Origin: Gilvimarinus agarilyticus
GTDB taxonomy: Bacteria; Pseudomonadota; Gammaproteobacteria; Pseudomonadales; Cellvibrionaceae
Reading direction: 5' to 3'
NCBI RefSeq assembly: GCF_000832015.1
Contig: NZ_JXCJ01000001.1
Span: 3,453,988-3,517,987, forward strand
DNA: 64,000 nt
A program made the position numbers and the translations under genes. Numbering within the stretch: the first letter of the stretch is position 1; each line of letters opens with the position of its first letter. The notes below the pieces were generated by a model. The model was not told the origin of the DNA. It saw nothing but the letters and a program-made list of their open reading frames with translations, and ran no database searches. This document shows, one piece after another, positions 19,450 to 28,445 of this stretch.

Positions 19450-19485
19450 AGCCAGCCCAAGGCGGTTAAACGCCTTAGGCTGGCT
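19450..19485 (+). terminator. Candidate terminator stem after metE
   Basis: A long stem, AGCCAGCC-c-AAGGCG against CGCCTT-a-GGCTGGCT with a 6-base loop, starts 14 bases after the metE stop. The T-run behind it is poor (ATCGTTTG), so termination efficiency is uncertain; it may mainly protect the 3' end. Confidence 0.6.
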
Positions 19486-19714
19486 ATCGTTTGTGCAACA
19501 ATTTTGCAACTGTTTCGGCCGTGATTGTTTCACCTACGCCACTCATGTTGCCCGCTGGGAAGCTCACTACACACATTGCTCCGGGAGCACAATGGGAAAA
19601 CCATACCGCTCCCCTGAGGCGCAATGTATTCTAATGTAAACCTTGGGCTTATCACTGAACTGCTCAAGTATTTTCACCTCAAAGTGCCCGACTACTATGA
19701 TTCAGGCAGGCGCT

Positions 19715-20452
19715 ATGAACAAACCACTTAATAACGTTCCATTTGCAGATCTGCAGCAACTTATTCTTGACAGTTTTCGCGTGGGAGTGAACGAGCTCAC
19801 AGGCTACAGAACCCGGCCGAATCTACCATCAAAGACACGCCAGACTCCTGCAGAGAAAACGCACTTACCCCCCAAGAACCACTACCAGGTGATTACCCAG
19901 CCAGGTGCCGGACCTTACTCATTAGCCAATATTTTTAGCAACGGCATTTATGTGCGGGGCACCATCCACGAAAACAAACCCGGCATACCACTCACCTTAA
20001 AATTTAAACTTATCGACCTGGACCACGACAACAGACCATTGGCCGCAGCGGCCATTTACCTATGGCATGGCGACAACAACGGCGTATATGCGAGCCACTC
20101 ATTGACCGATATCGAGTCTTCCAAGAGTACGTTTTGTAGGGGCTTACAGGATGTTAACCACCTCGGTGAAGTCACCTTTCACACAATTTACCCGGGTAAT
20201 GGCGTGGATAGTCGCGGGCATTTGAATGTTCAGGTATTTGTGTACGATGGCGCGGGACCGGCGACTTCCGCCACTTTAACAATAAATCTGTTAACCGAAA
20301 CCGGCACCTCGCAAATGAGGAGATCACGAAGCAGAGTCGATATAAATGGGTTAGGTGGCAAAAACGCCGGTCAGCCTAGCGCTCAAGTCAGCGGATCATT
20401 AGATGAGGGGTTTACCGCCACCCTAACCATTGGCGTGACGGTACAACGCTAA
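19715..20452 (+). CDS. Intradiol-dioxygenase-like protein with missing iron ligands
   Basis: About 245 residues from the ATG at 19715 (MNKPLNN; AGG 5 bases upstream; in-frame ATGs at 19643 and 19697 are alternatives). Residues from about 95 to 205 match the core of intradiol ring-cleavage dioxygenases: IYLWHGDNNGVYASHS (family W-H-x-D/N-x-x-G-x-Y), FCRGLQDVNHLGEVTFHTIYPG, then GHLNVQVFV where active enzymes have H-x-H. The first Tyr and one His are kept, but the PGWY tyrosine and the second His are replaced (PGNGVDS; Asn). It therefore may not bind catalytic iron. No signal peptide is seen. Function unknown; it may be a structural or binding relative of the family. Confidence 0.65.
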   Translation: MNKPLNNVPFADLQQLILDSFRVGVNELTGYRTRPNLPSKTRQTPAEKTHLPPKNHYQVITQPGAGPYSLANIFSNGIYVRGTIHENKPGIPLTLKFKLIDLDHDNRPLAAAAIYLWHGDNNGVYASHSLTDIESSKSTFCRGLQDVNHLGEVTFHTIYPGNGVDSRGHLNVQVFVYDGAGPATSATLTINLLTETGTSQMRRSRSRVDINGLGGKNAGQPSAQVSGSLDEGFTATLTIGVTVQR

Positions 20453-20467
20453 ATCTATTCACTAAAC

Positions 20468-20989
20468 CTAAGGCTTTTTCACGCTGCCGTATAACGCCAA
20501 GCCAAAGACAACCAGCAAAACGAAACTCACCATCACTAAGCAATGCGCCATCGACAAACCCAGTATAACCGGCGGCGTTGCCTGACACATGTCTTGCACC
20601 TGAAACATCCAGGGCATCCACTCATCCAGTGGAGCCCAGCTCGGAAAGCTCGCCCGAAACCCGCAAGAGCTACCGTGACCGATAGCGTATTCCACTTTGA
20701 TTAAGCTCCAGGTTTCGAGCGACAGCCCGATACTTAAACCCAAACCCGCTAAAACACTCACTACCCGCCCCACACGCCAACGCTTTAGCCACAACGCTAA
20801 CAGGCTGACAATAAAAATAGCCGCCACCCAGACACGCACATAAATGCACAGCTCACAGGGGTAGTAGTGCCACACATGCTGAAACAACAAAGCCCCTATT
20901 TCTAGCGCCAACATCAAACCAGCCACCGCCAACCAAAAATAGCGGCAATGCGCCGAATACAACAACCGATTTAAAAAACTTACCTTCAT
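20468..20989 (-). CDS. dsbB: Disulfide bond formation protein DsbB
   Basis: A 173-residue inner membrane protein with four transmembrane helices that would reoxidise periplasmic DsbA using quinone. The first active-site pair is visible as PCELC (about residues 44-48) and the second periplasmic pair as Cys in SSCGFRASFPSW and Cys in QDMCQATP; the Arg after CELC (YVR) is the conserved quinone-site residue. Length and topology are normal. It converges on the dioxygenase-like gene, 15 bases apart, with no obvious terminator between. Confidence 0.9.
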   Translation of the reverse strand: MKVSFLNRLLYSAHCRYFWLAVAGLMLALEIGALLFQHVWHYYPCELCIYVRVWVAAIFIVSLLALWLKRWRVGRVVSVLAGLGLSIGLSLETWSLIKVEYAIGHGSSCGFRASFPSWAPLDEWMPWMFQVQDMCQATPPVILGLSMAHCLVMVSFVLLVVFGLALYGSVKKP

Positions 20990-21254
20990 GTCATCGCCTC
21001 GTTATCGTTATCAATTTCTTTTTTGTAAAAGAGGCGTAGACGCCTCATCCCAAAAATTTTATGCCACGCCAAACCAATCGTTATGTCGGTCAAAAAAACA
21101 TCCTAATCAACTCGTCCTCCCTTAACGTTAACCTTATCGTCATACCAATAGAAACGCTACGCCACTAAAAACAAAACCCGTTCACTTTTTGGAAAGTTTT
21201 TATGGCAAGTATTGTTTTTACTTCTACGGTTAATGAGCCTCATGTTTATCAAAA

Positions 21255-21274
21255 ATACGTGAATTAACACGTAT
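21255..21274. promoter_or_regulatory. Inverted repeat, possible operator upstream of the GH9 gene
   Basis: Perfect 7-bp arms ATACGTG and CACGTAT around a 6-base AATTAA centre, followed by an AT-rich, T-rich stretch. The palindrome would suit a dimeric repressor or activator; with the following T-run it could also act as a weak terminator. Confidence 0.4.
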
Positions 21275-21319
21275 ATATTTTTTGATTTTCGTGACGTGCG
21301 CACAGCGCGAGACCGATGA

Positions 21320-21428
21320 CATTGCTCAGACTAGCCGAGCGATTTATCGGCTGCGCGCAGTAGTAGTGCAATGCCCTATCGCAGCGGTAACCTTGCCTGC
21401 AAAACCGCAGCAAGAATGCCCTTACCGC
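21320..21428 (+). promoter_or_regulatory. Structured leader of the GH9 cellulase gene (candidate cis-regulatory RNA)
   Basis: Nested complementary segments occur in order: CATTGC (21320-21325) with GCAATG (21368-21373) enclosing the hairpin AGCCGA/TCGGCT (21333-21352); then GCGGTAA (21384-21390) with TTACCGC (21422-21428) enclosing CTTGcCTGC/GCAGCAAG (21392-21414). This is a two-domain fold ending about 80 bases before the start codon. It does not match the c-di-GMP (GEMM), TPP, cobalamin or SAM consensus as I remember them. Confidence 0.4.
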
Positions 21429-21510
21429 TTAGGACTTAAAAACCAAAAAAAGTCGTCGCATTTTACCACCGACGGCCTGACTTGGTACGACAATAACTAG
21501 GAGAGTTATC

Positions 21511-24500
21511 TTGAACATTAAAAAGATTGCCGCCCATGTGGCTTGTTCTATATCCGTACTCAGCATCGCGCAAACGAATGCCCAAACTCAGAATTACGGC
21601 GAGGCGCTGCAAAAATCTATCTACTTTTACGAGGCGCAACAAGCCGGTCCGTTGCCTGAGTGGAACCGCGTCCCCTGGCGCGGCGACTCAACTCCTACCG
21701 ATGGCGATGACGTTGGCCTGGATTTGCGCGGCGGCTGGTTTGACGCCGGCGATCACGTAAAGTTCGGCTTCCCGATGGCCGCCACCACCACCTTATTGGC
21801 GTGGGGCGCGGTGGATTACCGCCAAGCGTATGAAGACTCGGGGCAACTCGAACACATCCTAAACAATCTGCGCTTCGTTAACGATTACTTTATTAACGCC
21901 CACCCATCTCCCAATGTGCTTTACGGCCAAGTTGGGGTAGGCTCGGCAGATCACACCTTTTGGGGGCCGGCCGAAGTCGTGCACCACAAGATCCCCGAGT
22001 CGCGTCAGGCCATGAAGATCGACTTGAGCTGCCCAGGCGTAGACCTGGCCGCCGAAACGGCCGCTGCGATGGCATCGTCGTCTATGGTATTCGCGCCAAA
22101 CGACGCGGCCTATGCCAGCACCCTGCTAACACACGCCGAGCAACTGTTTGCTTTCGCAGAGCAAACCACCGGCACCGATGGCACCGATAACGCGTACTCT
22201 AACTGTATTACTGACGCAAAAGCCTTTTACAACTCAACCTACGGCGTCTACTGGGACGAGCTCGCCTGGAGTGCCTTATGGTTGTGGCGCGCCACGGGTA
22301 ATGACGACTACCTAACCAAAGCGCTTGGGTACTACGATCAAATGGGTAACGAAACCCAGTCGGACACCCCCGTATACACCTGGTCACTGGGCTGGAACGA
22401 CAAAGCCTATGCCGTTTACGTGATGATGGCGAAGCTGTTGGGTGACGAGCGCTACCATACCGATGCTCAGCGCTATTTGGATCACTGGAGCATCGGCGCC
22501 GGCAAGCGCACCCCCGGTGGTGTCGTGGTGGTCGATGGGTCCGGCTGGGGCGTGAACCGCTATGCGGCCAACATCGCTTATTTATCGCTTTATTACGCCG
22601 ACGCGCTGGGCGAATCCGACCCACTGTACAGCCGTTATCAAGACTTTGGCGTAACCCAAATTGATTATATATTGGGAGAAAACCCCGCTAATCGCAGCTT
22701 CTTAATTGGCTACGGCAACAACTACCCCACCAATGTGCATCACCGTGGCTCACACGGCTCATGGGCAGACAGCCTGCAAGTGCCAGAGCAACAGCGCCAC
22801 ATTCTGTACGGTGCCGTGGTGGCCGGGCCTGATGCCGACACCAATTACACCGAAGATCGCGGCGACTACATCATGAACGAAGTGGCCGTGGACTATAACT
22901 CCGGTTTTACCAGTGCCGCCGCAGCGCTTTATAACGATTACGGTGGCGAGCCACTGCCCGAATCGCAATTTCCGCCTGAGGAGCCAGCTCATGAGGAGTT
23001 CCTGGTCGGTGCCACCATCAACAGCGAAGGGCCTCGCCACGTGGAAATTCGCGGCGTAATCCAAAATCGCAGCACCGCTCCGGCGCAAGGGCGCGACGAT
23101 TTGTCGTTCCGCTATTTTTATGATCTGAGCGAGGTGTACGACGCGGGCTACAGCGCCGCCGATGTCACCATCTCTACCGCGTACTCTCAGGCGAGCAATG
23201 TCACAGGCCCTCACCCATGGGGCGACCCGGCCGATCATATCTATTACGCCGAAGTAAGTTTTACCGGTGATACGATCTTCCCGGGCGGTCAATCGGCGCA
23301 TCGCCGTGAAGTACAGTTTCGCGCATCGCTGCCCACCAACACCGATGCCAGTGTGTGGGACAACACCAATGACCCTTCGTGGATGGCCGCCTACAACGAC
23401 CCTAGCGATCAGTACGGCTACCCTTCAGATACCATTCCGGTGTATGGCGATGACGGCTTGCTACAAGGCGAAGAGCCCGGTGGCGGCTGTGGTGGCAGCA
23501 GCGGGGTTAACTGTTTGCCAACCGCCAACGACCTAAGCGTGACTACCGCGTTTGAAACAGCGGTCGACATTCAGCTTGAGGGCTCAGACAGCGACGGCAG
23601 TGTGACGCAATACAATGTCACCTCAGCACCTACCAGCGGTACCTTAAGTGGCTCTGGCGCCAACTTAAGCTACACCCCCGACGATGGTTTTAGCGGCAGC
23701 GACAGCCTGACTTATACCGTCACGGACAACGCCGGTGGTGTATCAGAGCCGGCGGTGGTAGATATTAACGTCGAGGCCGAGTTGGTGCCTTCTGTCGCCA
23801 TTAGCTCTCCCGCTAACGGCACGGAAGTAGAGCTGGGCGCTGACTTCACTGTGCAGTTTAATCTCGCCAACGCTGACGGCGTGCGGGTAAGCGTCAACGA
23901 CATGGTGATCACCGATGTAACCAGTGGCAACAGCGTGGTACTGAGCGCACCTAGCTCGGTGGGCGAGTTTACCGTAACGGTTGTCGCGCTAGACGACTCC
24001 GGTGCCGAAGTGGGCTCCCCCGACACAATCAGCTTAAACGCTGTCAGCGAGCCGGTGAATACAGCGCCTGTGGCCTGTGTCGATCAAGCCAATATCACGG
24101 TGAATGTCGGTCAAACCGTTAACCTGGATGCCAGCTGTTCGGCCGACCCGGATGGCGACAATCTGAGCTTTGCCTGGGATCTGGGCAACGGCCAATCCGC
24201 CAGCGGTCAAACCGCCAGTGTTAGTTACGCCTCGGCGGGTAGCTACACCGTGACGTTAACGGCCAGCGACGGCACCGACACCGACACAGTCACCAGTAAC
24301 GTGACGGTAGAAGCCGCCAGTGGTGGCGGTCAGTGTGAGTACATTGTAACCAACGAGTGGAACAGCGGTTACACCGGGCTGATTCGTATCACCAACAGTG
24401 GCAACAGTGCTATCAATGGCTGGAACGTTAACTGGAGCTACAGCGATGGCTCCACGTTGGTCAACACCTGGAACGCCAATGTCACTGGCTCTAACCCGCA

Positions 24501-24630
24501 CTCTGCAAGCAACCTTAGCTGGAACAGTACAATCCAGCCGGGGCAGTCTGCCGAGTTTGGTTTTCAGGTTAACAAGGGCTCTGCCAACGCCGTAGTACCG
24601 GCGGTTAGCGGTAGCGTTTGTGATCAGTAA
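21511..24630 (+). CDS. Secreted GH9 endoglucanase with CBM3, Ig-like, PKD and CBM2 modules
   Basis: A 1039-residue secreted cellulase cutting beta-1,4-glucan. The start is TTG with AGGAGA 6 bases upstream. Domains in order: signal peptide (to about 25); GH9 catalytic domain (about 27-475), with [19 protein letters not shown] containing the catalytic-base aspartates, HHRGSHGSW, and [18 protein letters not shown] with the general-acid Glu; a CBM3-like domain (about 495-655, FRYFYDLSE and [11 protein letters not shown]); a Gly/Cys-rich linker; two Ig/cadherin-like domains; a PKD domain (about 850-940, [16 protein letters not shown]); and a C-terminal CBM2 (about 945-1039, [11 protein letters not shown] and terminal Cys pair). 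GH9 followed directly by CBM3c is the processive-endoglucanase arrangement. A strong terminator follows, so it is monocistronic. Confidence 0.96.
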   Translation: MNIKKIAAHVACSISVLSIAQTNAQTQNYGEALQKSIYFYEAQQAGPLPEWNRVPWRGDSTPTDGDDVGLDLRGGWFDAGDHVKFGFPMAATTTLLAWGAVDYRQAYEDSGQLEHILNNLRFVNDYFINAHPSPNVLYGQVGVGSADHTFWGPAEVVHHKIPESRQAMKIDLSCPGVDLAAETAAAMASSSMVFAPNDAAYASTLLTHAEQLFAFAEQTTGTDGTDNAYSNCITDAKAFYNSTYGVYWDELAWSALWLWRATGNDDYLTKALGYYDQMGNETQSDTPVYTWSLGWNDKAYAVYVMMAKLLGDERYHTDAQRYLDHWSIGAGKRTPGGVVVVDGSGWGVNRYAANIAYLSLYYADALGESDPLYSRYQDFGVTQIDYILGENPANRSFLIGYGNNYPTNVHHRGSHGSWADSLQVPEQQRHILYGAVVAGPDADTNYTEDRGDYIMNEVAVDYNSGFTSAAAALYNDYGGEPLPESQFPPEEPAHEEFLVGATINSEGPRHVEIRGVIQNRSTAPAQGRDDLSFRYFYDLSEVYDAGYSAADVTISTAYSQASNVTGPHPWGDPADHIYYAEVSFTGDTIFPGGQSAHRREVQFRASLPTNTDASVWDNTNDPSWMAAYNDPSDQYGYPSDTIPVYGDDGLLQGEEPGGGCGGSSGVNCLPTANDLSVTTAFETAVDIQLEGSDSDGSVTQYNVTSAPTSGTLSGSGANLSYTPDDGFSGSDSLTYTVTDNAGGVSEPAVVDINVEAELVPSVAISSPANGTEVELGADFTVQFNLANADGVRVSVNDMVITDVTSGNSVVLSAPSSVGEFTVTVVALDDSGAEVGSPDTISLNAVSEPVNTAPVACVDQANITVNVGQTVNLDASCSADPDGDNLSFAWDLGNGQSASGQTASVSYASAGSYTVTLTASDGTDTDTVTSNVTVEAASGGGQCEYIVTNEWNSGYTGLIRITNSGNSAINGWNVNWSYSDGSTLVNTWNANVTGSNPHSASNLSWNSTIQPGQSAEFGFQVNKGSANAVVPAVSGSVCDQ

Positions 24631-24661
24631 CAACCCGTAAAGGCCTTAACGGGCCCACACC

Positions 24662-24694
24662 AGGGCCGGCATAGTGATATGCCGGCCCTTTTTT
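24662..24694 (+). terminator. Rho-independent terminator of the GH9 gene
   Basis: Perfect 12-bp stem AGGGCCGGCATA / TATGCCGGCCCT with loop GTGA, followed by a run of T. It begins 32 bases after the cellulase stop. Confidence 0.92.
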
Positions 24695-24703
24695 ATGGGC
24701 ACG

Positions 24704-25054
24704 TTAACTCGGGCGCGGCGCAAACATAATGATCGCCATCCCCAGTAGCGCTACCACCACCCCCACCAAATCCCATAACGTGGGCCGGATACCGTCCACC
24801 CACCAAAGCCACAATAACGCGACAAAAATATACACACCGCCATAGGCAGCATATACCCGCCCCGCCGCATTCGGGTGCAAGGTGAGCAGCCAGGCAAACA
24901 GCGCTAAACTCAAAGCAGCGGGCAACAATAACCATACGGTTTTGCCCTCCCGCAGCCACAAATAGGGCAAGTAACAGCCCACTATCTCGGCTACCGCCGT
25001 GGCCACAAACAGACCCAGCGTGCGCAACACCGTCACTGGCAAATCTGATTCCAA
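24704..25054 (-). CDS. YnfA/UPF0060 family small membrane protein
   Basis: A four-helix inner membrane protein of about 116 residues. It is very close to E. coli YnfA, including the segments [36 protein letters not shown] and [12 protein letters not shown]. The family belongs to the drug/metabolite transporter group and some members give efflux-type resistance. I chose the TTG at 25054 because GGAGG lies 7 bases upstream and the product then matches YnfA length; an ATG at 25090 and GTG codons at the YnfA-equivalent start are alternatives. Confidence 0.88.
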   Translation of the reverse strand: MESDLPVTVLRTLGLFVATAVAEIVGCYLPYLWLREGKTVWLLLPAALSLALFAWLLTLHPNAAGRVYAAYGGVYIFVALLWLWWVDGIRPTLWDLVGVVVALLGMAIIMFAPRPS

Positions 25055-25268
25055 GTTATACCTCCGAATACAAATGCCCACTTTTAGCAACCACAGCGTG
25101 AGTCATGAGTGTAATAATTAGCGCGCAACCGCGTTATGCGGCGAGCTTAACCGCACACGCTTGATTGAGCGAGTCGTCTATTTCTACTATGATTCATCTT
25201 TACATTGCATAACAATCCCCTAAGCCAATGGCCTTAGGACAGATGAGCCGCAGCAAAAGATCCTATTT

Positions 25269-27059
25269 ATGGACAGAAGCCACTACCTGCCAAGGACACT
25301 CCCTGCAGCTTTATCAGCCCGATTACTTCGGCTGACAGCGGCCATGCTGCTGTGCTTTGTAGCGATTGTCACAAGTCATCATGGCATGGCGGTGTCACTC
25401 ACCGAGCTTGGCGACACAACCCAACCGCTGGGTAAACACGCCCATTATTGGCAAGAGTCTGGCGAGTCAACCCAGGCTGAGCTCGCCACTGTTATCGAGC
25501 ATTGGCAAGCGGGTAAGTTTATCCCCAGCCGCCATTCGGTCATGAGCTTTGGTATTAGCGCCCCCAGCACCTGGATCGTGCTGCCGGTGAGCAATCAAGG
25601 CAACCACATTAAAGAACGCCGCCTTTATATCGACACTCCCTGGCTCAATCGTATCGATGTGTACTTGCTGCACGGTAACAAATTAGCGCTTAAACGGCAG
25701 ATGGGCGATGCCTACCATTATGGTGAGCGCTCCGAGCAGCTTACCGGTTTTATCCTGCCGCTGGAATTTGCGCCCGGTGACAACCTATTAGTATTACGGC
25801 TACAAACGCCCGACCCCATGATGGTGCCTTTGCGCCTTATTACTCCCCAAGCACTAGAGAATTTTGCAACGAACAGTCTGTTTAGTTATGGCCTAAGCTA
25901 CGGCTTTTTACTCGCGCTAACGTTTTACAACGCCATGCTGTTTATTGGCCTGCGCGATCGACGCTACTTTCTATACACCTTTTATTTGCTGTGTTTTACC
26001 GCCTCAAATTTTTCTTATACGGGACACGCCTTTGCCTGGATTTGGCCCAACTCACCGCTGTGGCAACAGTGGGCTCAGCCAGTGTTAATGAACTTATGTG
26101 GCTCCAGTGGTTTGCTGTTTACTCTGGCATTTCTCGACGTGCGCCGGCGCTTTGTTTTTGGCTACCGTATCACGCTCGGTCTAATCGCTCTGGTGGCCGT
26201 GGCAATTGCCATCACCTACCTGCTAGGCCAACAGGGCGCCGCACTCTACGTGACCTTTTGTTTTATGGTTACCTTCCCGCTGTTGATGCTAGCACTGGGT
26301 ATCCACCAAATTTGCCATAAAAATCAAAGCGCCTATTACTTTGTGGCCGCCGTCTTGGCAGGGCTTACCGGTATTTTTATTACTGCTATCACCACCTGGG
26401 GCTGGATTGCCAGCAGTGAGTGGCGCTTTAGGGCTGCCGAAATCGGCATGCTGATCGAGGCCACCGCCCTGGCGCTGGCTCTGGCGTCACAGTTTAGGCG
26501 CACTCAAATTGAGCAGCAGCGCGCCGAACAAGACGCCAACACCGATGCCCTCACCGGGCTATCTAACCGGCGCGCTTTGTACCGCCAGCTAGAACAATTA
26601 TCCAGCGACGCCCAGCGCCACCACCGGCCGCTAAGCGTTATTATTATGGATATCGATCACTTCAAAAAGCTCAACGACACCTACGGCCACGCAGGCGGCG
26701 ATGTGGTACTGCGCCGTGCGGGGCAAGTCATTGCTCAAAGTGTTCGGCTGGAGGACATTGCCGCACGCTGGGGCGGCGAAGAGTTTATGATTGTGATGCC
26801 GCAAACCGCCGCCGATGCCGCGCTCGATTCGGCCGAGCGTTTGCGTACTCTGCTGGAGGCCCAGCACATACCTTACCTGGGGCACTCCTTACAACTAACA
26901 GCAAGCTTTGGTGTGGCACAGTTTTTACCGCAGCAAGAAACCATTGAGCTGCTGCTAATGCGCGCCGACAAAGCCCTGTACCACGCCAAAATAACCGGTC
27001 GTAATCGCTCCTGCCTATGGCAACCTGAGCTGGCGGACACGCCCGAGCCCACCCCCTAG
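25269..27059 (+). CDS. Membrane diguanylate cyclase with 7TMR-DISM sensor
   Basis: A 596-residue protein predicted to make c-di-GMP. The N-terminus has a signal-like helix, a periplasmic 7TMR-DISMED2 beta domain (about 50-200, with LYIDTPWLNRIDVYLL), seven transmembrane helices (about 205-400) and a C-terminal GGDEF domain (about 425-590). The active site reads RWGGEEFMIV (GGEEF near residue 503), with the substrate-binding DIDHFKKLNDTYGHAGGD, so it should be catalytically competent. No RxxD inhibitory site is obvious before GGEEF. The ligand sensed by the DISM domain is unknown. Confidence 0.92.
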   Translation: MDRSHYLPRTLPAALSARLLRLTAAMLLCFVAIVTSHHGMAVSLTELGDTTQPLGKHAHYWQESGESTQAELATVIEHWQAGKFIPSRHSVMSFGISAPSTWIVLPVSNQGNHIKERRLYIDTPWLNRIDVYLLHGNKLALKRQMGDAYHYGERSEQLTGFILPLEFAPGDNLLVLRLQTPDPMMVPLRLITPQALENFATNSLFSYGLSYGFLLALTFYNAMLFIGLRDRRYFLYTFYLLCFTASNFSYTGHAFAWIWPNSPLWQQWAQPVLMNLCGSSGLLFTLAFLDVRRRFVFGYRITLGLIALVAVAIAITYLLGQQGAALYVTFCFMVTFPLLMLALGIHQICHKNQSAYYFVAAVLAGLTGIFITAITTWGWIASSEWRFRAAEIGMLIEATALALALASQFRRTQIEQQRAEQDANTDALTGLSNRRALYRQLEQLSSDAQRHHRPLSVIIMDIDHFKKLNDTYGHAGGDVVLRRAGQVIAQSVRLEDIAARWGGEEFMIVMPQTAADAALDSAERLRTLLEAQHIPYLGHSLQLTASFGVAQFLPQQETIELLLMRADKALYHAKITGRNRSCLWQPELADTPEPTP

Positions 27060-27103
27060 CCGCACGGCCAATCAGATTTGACAGCTCGGCTGAATCGGAT
27101 TCG

Positions 27104-28048
27104 TTATAAAATCTCAATACAATCGCGGCCCGCTCGCTTAGCCCGATACAGGGCATCGTCAGCGCGCAACAAAACATCTTTAATGTTTTCATCGGTAGCT
27201 CTGAGCATCGTCATCCCACCACTGATCGAGCAGAAGATTTCATGGCCATCCGATTTAAACGGCTTACCGGTTATGGATTGACGAAGTCGGTGCGCCACTG
27301 TCTCGGTCGCAACCATATCGCTACGAGGCAACAAAATAGCAAACTCCTCGCCCCCTACCCGGCCCAATAAATCATCGCCTCGTAAAATCTTGCGCCAGCG
27401 CTGGCACGTGGCCTCCAGCACATAATCGCCAGCGGCATGGCCGTAGCAGTCGTTCACCTTTTTAAAGTGGTCTAGGTCGATCATCAAAATTGCCAGTGGA
27501 TACTGCTGCTCCCGCGCGCGGGTAAATTCGGCGGCGGCACACTCAAGAAAGTGGCGGCGATTCATTTCGCCGGTAAGCGTGTCCACACAGGCGATATGGC
27601 GTAAGCTCGACTCCAGTAATCGGTGAGAGGTAATATCCCGAAAAAACCACACGCGCCCCAGGTACTGGCCGTCATCGCTTTGCAGCCCGACACTGTGGCG
27701 CTCCAACACCCGGCCATCGGTCAACTCAATTTCACACAAATCTGCCTCTGTAGGGCTGGCGTAAAGCTGGGCAAGCCTAGCCAAAAAAGGCTCAGGCGAC
27801 TTTAAGAGGCTCTGGGCCGGGGCCAATAACGTTTCTTCTACTATGGTGCCATCGGCCCGCTGATGCTCTGCCACGTAATCATTTGCAATCTGCCATGTGT
27901 CTAAAAAGCGCTGATTAAATGACACCACCAAGCCTTGGCCATCGACCACCAATATGGCATCTGGCGAAGCCTCCTGTATCGCCTTTAACAGAGTTCGGTC
28001 AAACACAACCGATGGCGACGCAACCGCAGGATTAGCTTGAGTGTGCAT
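27104..28048 (-). CDS. PAS-GGDEF diguanylate cyclase
   Basis: A soluble 314-residue protein with a PAS domain (about 15-135, ASPDAILVVDGQGLVVSFNQRF) and a GGDEF domain (about 145-310) whose active site reads RVGGEEFAILL, indicating active c-di-GMP synthesis. I chose the ATG at 28048 (MHTQAN): GGATGAG lies just upstream, and the much longer upstream extension in the same frame is not protein-like and runs through palindromic promoter DNA. It converges on the other diguanylate cyclase gene (44-base gap) and diverges from the protease gene. Confidence 0.9.
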   Translation of the reverse strand: MHTQANPAVASPSVVFDRTLLKAIQEASPDAILVVDGQGLVVSFNQRFLDTWQIANDYVAEHQRADGTIVEETLLAPAQSLLKSPEPFLARLAQLYASPTEADLCEIELTDGRVLERHSVGLQSDDGQYLGRVWFFRDITSHRLLESSLRHIACVDTLTGEMNRRHFLECAAAEFTRAREQQYPLAILMIDLDHFKKVNDCYGHAAGDYVLEATCQRWRKILRGDDLLGRVGGEEFAILLPRSDMVATETVAHRLRQSITGKPFKSDGHEIFCSISGGMTMLRATDENIKDVLLRADDALYRAKRAGRDCIEIL

Positions 28049-28268
28049 AATCTCATCCAAATGGTTACCCGACACGGGGTAAGAATGTTGTTGTAGGGCC
28101 CTAAAACCCGCGTAAATAGCTGGCGCAAAACGTATAACACCTCTCACAAATACACGTCCATTACACGACATTACAGGCCACACTAATCCCGTAGGCACAC
28201 ACCCCGCTGAGCGATTGCACGGCCCTGCAAAACAATTCAGCGCTCGGCTAGCCCTCTTTATGTCAACG

Positions 28269-28285
28269 TTGTCACAGTTTGACAA
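28269..28285. promoter_or_regulatory. Operator-like palindrome TTGTCA-N5-TGACAA
   Basis: Perfect 6-bp arms separated by 5 bases, with a further TGTCAA half-site at 28261-28266 immediately to the left. This is the size and symmetry of a dimeric regulator site between the diguanylate cyclase and protease genes. Confidence 0.4.
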
Positions 28286-28294
28286 GTAATCGCC

Positions 28295-28325
28295 GTCACA
28301 CCTTGTGATTATTGCAAGGTGTGAC
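28295..28325. promoter_or_regulatory. Inverted repeat with 11-bp arms upstream of the protease gene
   Basis: Arms GTCACACCTTG (28295-28305) and CAAGGTGTGAC (28315-28325) are perfectly complementary around 9 bases. It begins about 150 bases before the protease start and is not followed by a T-run, so an operator or an RNA hairpin in the leader is more likely than a terminator. Confidence 0.45.
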
Positions 28326-28445
28326 GCCACAACTCCCACCGGTGCGTACAGTGATTGTGCGACTCTTTGCCTAGGGCATCGCACAAGGAGACGCCCCTAA
28401 GCCATCGCTTGGAGGCAAATACCAATAATCAACAGGGTCATCGCT

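Larger units (their letters stand above)
20990..21510. other. Long AT-rich promoter and leader region of the cellulase gene
   Basis: This 521-base gap carries the dsbB promoter on the left and the cellulase promoter and leader on the right. It includes the inverted repeat at 21255-21274 and a strongly foldable segment at 21320-21428, each listed separately. A 72-codon open frame at 21282-21500 lacks a ribosome site and overlaps the foldable segment, so I do not call it. Confidence 0.5.
28049..28445. other. Divergent promoter region with palindromes
   Basis: This 397-base region separates the PAS-GGDEF gene from the secreted protease gene and must hold both promoters. Two inverted repeats are listed separately. 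Beyond these I see no open frame or terminator. Confidence 0.5.

Noticed and set aside
21320-21428. A c-di-GMP (GEMM) riboswitch in the cellulase leader
   Set aside because: The conserved GEMM core sequences, as I remember them, are not present in the folded region.
21282-21500. 72-codon open frame in the cellulase leader
   Set aside because: It overlaps the foldable leader, has no ribosome site and its product is not protein-like.
28049-28384. N-terminal extension of the PAS-GGDEF gene
   Set aside because: The extension runs through palindromic promoter DNA, is Cys/Arg-rich and not protein-like, and a better ATG with a ribosome site is at 28048.
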